DNA from: Candidatus Nomurabacteria bacterium
Lineage (GTDB): Bacteria > Patescibacteriota > Minisyncoccia > Phycocordibacterales > SBAW01
Length of the DNA stretch: 15,292 bases
Assembly: GCA_943349675.1 (NCBI GenBank)
Contig: CALQZN010000016.1
Span: forward strand, 1-15,292
Direction: 5' to 3'
Shown: in pieces, positions 10,741-15,292 of the stretch
How the letters are laid out: every line of letters starts with the position of its first letter
How positions within the stretch are numbered: the first letter of the stretch is position 1
The notes under the pieces: model-generated
Told to the model about the DNA's origin: nothing
What the model saw: the letters and a program-made list of their open reading frames with translations, nothing else
The model's database searches: none
Position numbers and translations under genes: made by a program

Positions 10741-10893
10741 TTATTTTGCCTTACCTAAGATCTTGAACATTTTGGTACCGCATACGGTGCAGGTACCCTG
10801 CATCGCCCGGCGACCCCCCTTCATCTCGACTTCCTTTGGGTCAACCATCTCGCGCTTTTCGCGACACTTCACACAGTAGGCTATTTCTGCCAT
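10741..10893 (-). CDS. DUF5679-type small zinc-ribbon protein
   Basis: A 50-residue protein with two knuckles, YCVKCREKREM (C7, C10) and CTVCGTKMFKI (C35, C38), separated by KEVEMKGGRRAMQG. This order (AYCVKC..., MKNGR-like strand, CxxCGTKMFKI) is the DUF5679 family, common as tiny proteins in Patescibacteria and also in some viruses and archaea. It probably forms one four-cysteine zinc ribbon and may bind nucleic acid or the ribosome; the function is not known. The ATG at 10893 has a -10-like TATATT 5 nt upstream and no SD. It is divergent from tsaC. Confidence 0.9.
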   Translation of the reverse strand: MAEIAYCVKCREKREMVDPKEVEMKGGRRAMQGTCTVCGTKMFKILGKAK

Positions 10894-10954
10894 GACGCAA
10901 TATATTGATGAATAATGTAACTATAATACCCCATATGCTACATTTTGCGTACCT

Positions 10955-11539
10955 ATGAAAACCTTTACCCGTGTTCAGGCTGCGGAGGCCCTAAAGAAGG
11001 GCGCGGTAGGCATCATCCCCACCGACACAGTGTATGGGGTTGTGTGCTCTGCCCTACACCCCCAAGCGCTCGAGAGATTGTATGCAATAAAGAAGCGTCA
11101 TCCCAACAAAGCCTATATTGTACTTATTTCTGCCCTCGATGATGTAGCCCAATTTACTACTCTCTCTCACAAAATCCAAACACTACTTACACAGGTTTGG
11201 CCAGGGCCAGTTAGCGTTGTGCTCCCCACAAAAAACACAACACTGGCGTACCTCCATCGCGGAAATGCATCTATTGCCTTCCGCCTACCCGCGGACCCTT
11301 CCCTGCAAGCACTGCTCAAAGTCAGCGGGCCTTTGGCAGCCCCTAGCGCTAACCCTAACGGCTTGCCTCCAGCTAAGACAGTTACAGAGGCCTATGCATA
11401 TTTTAAAAACGATGTTGATTTTTATGTAGACGGGGGCCCACTATATAATTCGCCCTCAACACTTATTGAGTTGGATGAAAATGATGCAGTAAAAGTATTA
11501 CGAGAGGGTGCCATAAAAATTAGTCTCGATACCATGTAA
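10955..11539 (+). CDS. tsaC: L-threonylcarbamoyladenylate synthase (TsaC/YrdC/Sua5 family)
   Basis: Makes threonylcarbamoyl-AMP from threonine, bicarbonate and ATP, the first step of the t6A37 modification of tRNAs that read ANN codons. The 194-residue protein has the YrdC pattern: GAVGIIPTDTVYGV (17-30), YAIKKRHPNKAYIVLIS (43-59, substrate-binding KxR-like), WPGPVSVVLP (82-91), SIAFRLPADP (106-115) and GPLAAPSANPNG (125-136). There is no Sua5 C-terminal domain. No SD; TATAAT (10922) or TACATT (10939) could drive it. The last 20 bp overlap the convergent PAP2 gene. tRNA-Asn(GUU) in this window is a substrate of t6A, a thematic but not proven link. Confidence 0.95.
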   Translation: MKTFTRVQAAEALKKGAVGIIPTDTVYGVVCSALHPQALERLYAIKKRHPNKAYIVLISALDDVAQFTTLSHKIQTLLTQVWPGPVSVVLPTKNTTLAYLHRGNASIAFRLPADPSLQALLKVSGPLAAPSANPNGLPPAKTVTEAYAYFKNDVDFYVDGGPLYNSPSTLIELDENDAVKVLREGAIKISLDTM

Positions 11540-11984
11540 CCGTGCGGATGCTTACATACACACCAATAACCACTGCTGCGGCAATAACCATACTTCCGAT
11601 AATATCAAGTGTATGATGCACGCCTGCAAGCACTCGAGCTGTGCCAATACACAAAGCTATGGCCCCCAAAACAAACCCTAGCGGGCGATTGTATATACAC
11701 ACCAACGCAGCTACCATGGCCGCAAGCAGCATATGGTTAGACGGAAAGCCATTTACTGCAGCGTGGGCGACAAGCGGAGCAACACCATCTACAACAAAAG
11801 GGCGCGCATTGTAGTACAAAGCATCCGCTATTTTACTCACCCCATATGCTATAGGCAAAGAAATTACTGCAAGGAGGGCTAGTTTGCGCTTTATTTCAAT
11901 AGAAGTGATTGCAAAATAAACCACAATAGCGATAGGGGGCACAACAATGAGGTATTTTGCACAAAAAATAATGAGCAGTTCCAT
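11520..11984 (-). CDS. PAP2-family membrane phosphatase
   Basis: A 154-residue membrane protein with five or so helices and the three PAP2 phosphatase signatures: K51...R61-P62 (motif 1), PSNH (81-84, usual PSGH, catalytic His84) and R117x5H123x3D127 (motif 3, nucleophile His123). Small bacterial members such as BcrC recycle undecaprenyl pyrophosphate for cell-wall synthesis, while others dephosphorylate lipids; the size and topology fit either. The ATG at 11984 lies 8 nt after a -10 box (TAATAT 11998-11993) without SD, and the gene is divergent from the HAD phosphatase. Its 3' end overlaps tsaC by 20 bp with no terminator. Confidence 0.9.
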   Translation of the reverse strand: MELLIIFCAKYLIVVPPIAIVVYFAITSIEIKRKLALLAVISLPIAYGVSKIADALYYNARPFVVDGVAPLVAHAAVNGFPSNHMLLAAMVAALVCIYNRPLGFVLGAIALCIGTARVLAGVHHTLDIIGSMVIAAAVVIGVYVSIRTVTWYRD

Positions 11985-11992
11985 GTAGAGCT

Positions 11993-12029
11993 ATATTAGC
12001 ATTATTTATTTTAGCGTATACTAGTGGCT
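11993..12029. promoter_or_regulatory. Divergent near-leaderless promoters of PAP2 and HAD genes
   Basis: Minus: TAATAT (11998-11993), 8 nt, PAP2 ATG at 11984. Plus: TATACT (12017-12022), 7 nt, HAD ATG at 12030. Neither gene has an SD. Confidence 0.5.
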
Positions 12030-12794
12030 ATGCTTAATCCCCATCTTTTGGTGTTCGACCTGGACGGCACTTTAGCTGAAAGTAAACAGAGAATGTCGGC
12101 ACAGATGGGTGACCTTCTTGCAGAGTTACTACAAAAAATGCCAGTGGCTATTATGTCTGGTGGCGGCTGGGCAGAATTTGAAAAACAGTTTTTTTCTGTA
12201 GTACCGCCCGACACCAACCTCGACAAGCTCTACATTTTTCCACAAAACGCTGCGCAGTGTTTTGTACATAAAAATGGTACATGGCACCCGCAGTACGACA
12301 ATGCTTTTACGCCCATAGAACGTGACCACATACTACAAGCACTAGAAGAGGCACTGGAAGAAACAGGCCTTACCCAACCACCTGCGTCAGTATGGGGTAA
12401 TCGCATAGAAGACCGTGGCGCAGAAATCACCTTTTCGGGCCTAGGCCAAGAGGCTCCTACTGAGCAAAAACAGGCGTGGGACCCTGACGGTACAAAAAAG
12501 CGCACATTGCAAGAGGCACTTATCAAACGACTCCCCGAGTTTGCAATAGGTACAAACAGTTCCACTTCAGTGGACATTACCCGCAAAGGTATTACCAAGG
12601 CTCACGGTATCAAGCGCCTAACTGAGATGACCGGCATCCCAATAGAAAGAATGCTCTATATAGGAGATGCCCTAGACGAAGGAGGCAATGACGCGTCAGT
12701 TATAGACACCGGGGTTCCCACTCACGCTGTCTTTGCCCCCCGCGAAACTGAGGCACTTATTGAAACTGTTCTTCATGCTCACAAAAGAAACTAG
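12030..12794 (+). CDS. HAD-IIB family phosphatase (phosphomannomutase-like)
   Basis: A 254-residue haloacid dehalogenase-fold enzyme. Motif I DLDGT (10-14) carries the nucleophile Asp10 and Asp12; motif II is Ser43 in IMSGGG; motif III is in the region GITKAHGIKRL (Lys near 192-196); motif IV is YIGDALDEGGND (210-221, metal-binding Asp213). The C2-type cap between motifs II and III and the order VFDLDGTL..., VDITRKGITKAHG..., GDALDEGGND resemble HAD-IIB sugar phosphatases and eukaryote-type phosphomannomutases. The substrate is not certain. The ATG at 12030 is preferred over GTG at 12024 because it lies 7 nt after TATACT, the leaderless arrangement. Confidence 0.88.
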   Translation: MLNPHLLVFDLDGTLAESKQRMSAQMGDLLAELLQKMPVAIMSGGGWAEFEKQFFSVVPPDTNLDKLYIFPQNAAQCFVHKNGTWHPQYDNAFTPIERDHILQALEEALEETGLTQPPASVWGNRIEDRGAEITFSGLGQEAPTEQKQAWDPDGTKKRTLQEALIKRLPEFAIGTNSSTSVDITRKGITKAHGIKRLTEMTGIPIERMLYIGDALDEGGNDASVIDTGVPTHAVFAPRETEALIETVLHAHKRN

Positions 12795-13005
12795 CGAAAG
12801 TGGGAGAAAAGATTCATTTTTTGGCAAAAATGAATACACAAATAGCAGAAATTCAGTCGTTTTTTAATTTTTTTGTGTTTGAGAGTTGATTTTTTTGTAA
12901 AAAGTTCTCGGATTTACTATACACAGGCAAAAACATATCTCTTAGGGGGTATAATGTACTTCCCAAGGGGAATACGTATTACTCATTAGCAGTCTATTTG
13001 TACTT
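12795..13005 (+). promoter_or_regulatory. Intergenic region upstream of nrdA with promoter
   Basis: No gene. A 10-bp hairpin (ATTCATTTTT 12812-12821 / AAAAATGAAT 12826-12835) may help end the HAD transcript but lacks a good T-tail. A promoter fits at TTGTAA (12895-12900), 17-nt spacer, TATACA (12918-12923). A second -10, TATAAT, lies at 12950-12955, 50 nt before nrdA. I looked for paired NrdR boxes and found no convincing pair. Confidence 0.55.
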
Positions 13006-15292
13006 ATGTCCATTACGCAAAAGGTAAAGAAGAGGAACGGAGAAATCGCTGACTTTGTGCCGGCCAATATCACTATTGCCGTGCAAAAAGCCTTTGCTGC
13101 AACGCTAGGCGACTCCCACGAAACCGATGCGGCGGACATAACCCGCGTAGTGGTAGACACTATTGACCTAAAATTTGGCAACACGGCATTTATCCCCACC
13201 GTGGAAGACATACAAGACCTCGTTGAAACAGCGCTTATGGAACGCGGTTACTTTAACGTTGCAAAGTCATACATTATTTATCGCTATGAGCACGAGAAAA
13301 TCCGTCAAGAAAAAAAGCTTGAGGTGGCCGAAAAGATTACCGAAAATGCTCTTTTTATAACAAAACGCGACGGCTCACGTGAAGCGTTTAGCGAAAGCAA
13401 ACTAACTCGCACATTGCTGCGCGCCGCAGAGGGCTTGGAGCGTGTTATTGACGTTCCTTCTATAATCGGCAAAGTACGCCAAGAGATGTACGAAAGCATT
13501 AAGTCAAAAGACATCCACGAAGTACTTATTATGGTCGTTCGCTCTATGATAGAGCGCGACCCAGCACACTCGAGCGTAGCCGCACGCTTACTCTTGCAGT
13601 CCCTATACCGCGACGTCTTTGGTGCCGTAGATTACACAAAACTCGAAGAGGCGCATCGCGAAGCCTTCACCACTACCATTAAACGCGGTGTCGAAATAGG
13701 CCAGTTTGACCCTAAAATGCTTGAGTTCGACCTCCCTCGTTTAGCCGACACCCTGGTTATGGAACGCGACCGTGATTTCCGCTACCTTGGCCTCCAAACG
13801 CTCCAAGCAAACTACCTATCAAAAGAGCACGGCAGTCGTAAACTCCTCGAAACACCGCAGATATTCTGGATGCGGGTTGCTATGGGCTGCGCCTTGGCCG
13901 AAAAGACTCCCGAAGAACGTAACGCTCAGGCGGTGGAGTTTTATGAGGTTATGTCGGCAATGTACTACACCCCAAGCTCCCCCACCCTCTACCACGCGGG
14001 GCTCATGAAGCCACAACTCTCGTCCTGCTTCCTTAGCACCGTACCAGACGACCTGCACGCAATATTTAAACAATACTCCGACGGTGCGCAGCTACTTAAA
14101 TATGCAGGAGGTTTGGGCACCGACTGGACCCCTGTACGTGCCACAGGGTCTTTGGTTAAAACCACAGGTGTCGAGAGCCAAGGAGTCATCCCCTTCCTTA
14201 AAATCGCCAACGACGTGACTATCTCTATTAACCGCTCGGGCCGTCGTCGTGGCGCAGCTGCTGTGTACTTGGAGTACTGGCACGCCGACATCGAAGACTT
14301 TATCGAGCTACGCAAAAACACCGGTGACGAACGCCGTCGTGCACACGACCTAAACACCGCCGCGTGGATCCCAGACCTCTTTATGAATCGCCTGGCCGAA
14401 AATGGCTATTGGACACTCTTTAGCCCATCTGATGTGCCCGACCTCCATGACCTCTATGGCCGCAAGTTTGAAGAGGCGTACGTGCGCTACGAACAGTTGG
14501 CAGAAGCCGGGCAGATGCCAATGTTTAAAAAACTCCGTGCAGCAGACTTGTGGCGCAAACACTTGACCATGTTGTTTGAAACTGGCCATCCATGGATAAC
14601 CTGGAAGGACCCTAGCAACATCCGCTCACCACAAGACCACGTAGGCGTGGTGCACTCCAGCAACCTCTGCACCGAAATTACACTCAACACCAGTGCCAAC
14701 GAGACAGCTGTATGTAACCTAGGCAGCATCAACATGGCAAAGTTTGTCGAAAACGGCGCATTTAATCGCGACTTGGTAGCACGTATCATACCCGTGGCTA
14801 TGCGCATGCTCGACAACGTTATTGACGTCAACTTCTACCCTACGGAAGACACGCGCCGTTCAAACATGCGACATCGCCCTGTCGGCATTGGACTCCGCGG
14901 ACTCCAAGACGCGCTCTATAAAATGGCGTTGGATTTTGACTCCGACGAAGCAGTGCGATTTTCCGACGAAAGTATGGAGACTATTGCATACCACACAATC
15001 CTCTCATCAGCACTCTTAGCAAAAGAGCGCGGCACCTATGAGACATACAAAGGCTCCAAATGGGACCGTGGTATCTTGCCGCAAGATACTCTTGCCTTGC
15101 TTGAGCAAGAGCGCGGTGTACGCATTGATGTACCAAGGCACGAGACACTCAACTGGCAGTTGGTGCGCGAGGCTGTGCGCCAGTGGGGCATGCGCAACTC
15201 CAACACTATGGCAAATGCGCCGACAGCGTCGACCGCAAACATTGCTGGCTGCTACCCTACCATTGAGCCCATCTACAAAAACCTCTACGTTA
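13006..15292 (+). CDS. nrdA: Class I ribonucleotide reductase large subunit, two ATP-cones, 3' end cut by window
   Basis: Reduces ribonucleoside diphosphates to deoxy forms together with a radical-carrying small subunit. Residues ~3-95 form an extra N-terminal ATP-cone (KRNGEIADFVPANI...), and ~118-206 form the ATP-cone matching the single one of E. coli NrdA (TKRDGSREAFSESKL, RAAEGL, KSKDIHE). The catalytic barrel follows with TPSSPTLYHAG, reducing-pair Cys341 (LSSC) and Cys570 (ETAVCNLGS), and the N553-C555-E557 active-site triad (NLCTE). The spacing between Cys341 and Cys555 equals that of E. coli C225-C439. The end PTASTANIAG...IEPIYKNLY is the substrate-phosphate loop of the eukaryote-like class Ia branch. 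762 codons are present; the C-terminal CxxC tail lies beyond the edge. No SD. Confidence 0.94.
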   Translation, partial: MSITQKVKKRNGEIADFVPANITIAVQKAFAATLGDSHETDAADITRVVVDTIDLKFGNTAFIPTVEDIQDLVETALMERGYFNVAKSYIIYRYEHEKIRQEKKLEVAEKITENALFITKRDGSREAFSESKLTRTLLRAAEGLERVIDVPSIIGKVRQEMYESIKSKDIHEVLIMVVRSMIERDPAHSSVAARLLLQSLYRDVFGAVDYTKLEEAHREAFTTTIKRGVEIGQFDPKMLEFDLPRLADTLVMERDRDFRYLGLQTLQANYLSKEHGSRKLLETPQIFWMRVAMGCALAEKTPEERNAQAVEFYEVMSAMYYTPSSPTLYHAGLMKPQLSSCFLSTVPDDLHAIFKQYSDGAQLLKYAGGLGTDWTPVRATGSLVKTTGVESQGVIPFLKIANDVTISINRSGRRRGAAAVYLEYWHADIEDFIELRKNTGDERRRAHDLNTAAWIPDLFMNRLAENGYWTLFSPSDVPDLHDLYGRKFEEAYVRYEQLAEAGQMPMFKKLRAADLWRKHLTMLFETGHPWITWKDPSNIRSPQDHVGVVHSSNLCTEITLNTSANETAVCNLGSINMAKFVENGAFNRDLVARIIPVAMRMLDNVIDVNFYPTEDTRRSNMRHRPVGIGLRGLQDALYKMALDFDSDEAVRFSDESMETIAYHTILSSALLAKERGTYETYKGSKWDRGILPQDTLALLEQERGVRIDVPRHETLNWQLVREAVRQWGMRNSNTMANAPTASTANIAGCYPTIEPIYKNLYV

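Noticed and set aside
12911..12960. NrdR operator boxes upstream of nrdA
   Set aside because: ACTATACACA and TATAATGTACT only partly match the acaCwATaTaTwGtgt consensus and are not properly spaced as a pair.

Overview
The window looks like a chromosomal segment of a Candidate Phyla Radiation bacterium (Patescibacteria, probably a Parcubacteria-type lineage). This is inferred from the very compact gene layout, a short def-fmt pair, a 50-residue DUF5679-type zinc ribbon, a minimal SET-domain protein, a tRNA gene split by a group I intron, and many housekeeping genes whose start codon sits only about 6-8 nt after a -10 box with no Shine-Dalgarno (SD) sequence. TGA, TAA and TAG all act as normal stops.

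Layout. 1-2050 is core: the start of an unknown gene leaving the left edge, divergent from def (peptide deformylase) and fmt (Met-tRNA formyltransferase), then convergent hpf (ribosome hibernation factor) preceded by an overlooked 48-residue one-helix membrane protein. 2087-2600 holds no credible protein but many hairpins and a minus-strand terminator, and is proposed as a structured non-coding RNA of about 450 nt.

2600-7850 is an accessory block of mostly single-gene units, nearly all with strong SD sequences and their own terminators: a radical SAM enzyme, a Nudix hydrolase, a guanylate-kinase-like P-loop kinase, three small unrecognised proteins (two cysteine-rich), and two diverged copies of an intergenic repeat that encodes matching ~20-residue peptides. 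The block also holds tRNA-Asn(GUU) interrupted in its anticodon by a 230-nt group I intron, and an S-box (SAM-I-type) riboswitch with intrinsic terminator ahead of an unknown six-helix membrane protein.

7850-15292 returns to core style: a VanZ-like membrane protein, a decayed DoxX fragment, an MFS exporter, a cold-shock protein with a long folded leader, a SET-domain protein, the DUF5679 ribbon, tsaC (tRNA t6A synthesis), a PAP2 phosphatase, a HAD-IIB phosphatase and a class I ribonucleotide reductase large subunit with two N-terminal ATP-cones, cut by the right edge.

The translation theme is strong in the core (def, fmt, hpf, tsaC, tRNA-Asn). The most notable signals are the SAM riboswitch with its unknown membrane-protein target, the tRNA-Asn group I intron, the paired peptide repeat, the unassigned structured RNA, and the sharp switch between SD-less and SD-led genes that marks the accessory block.
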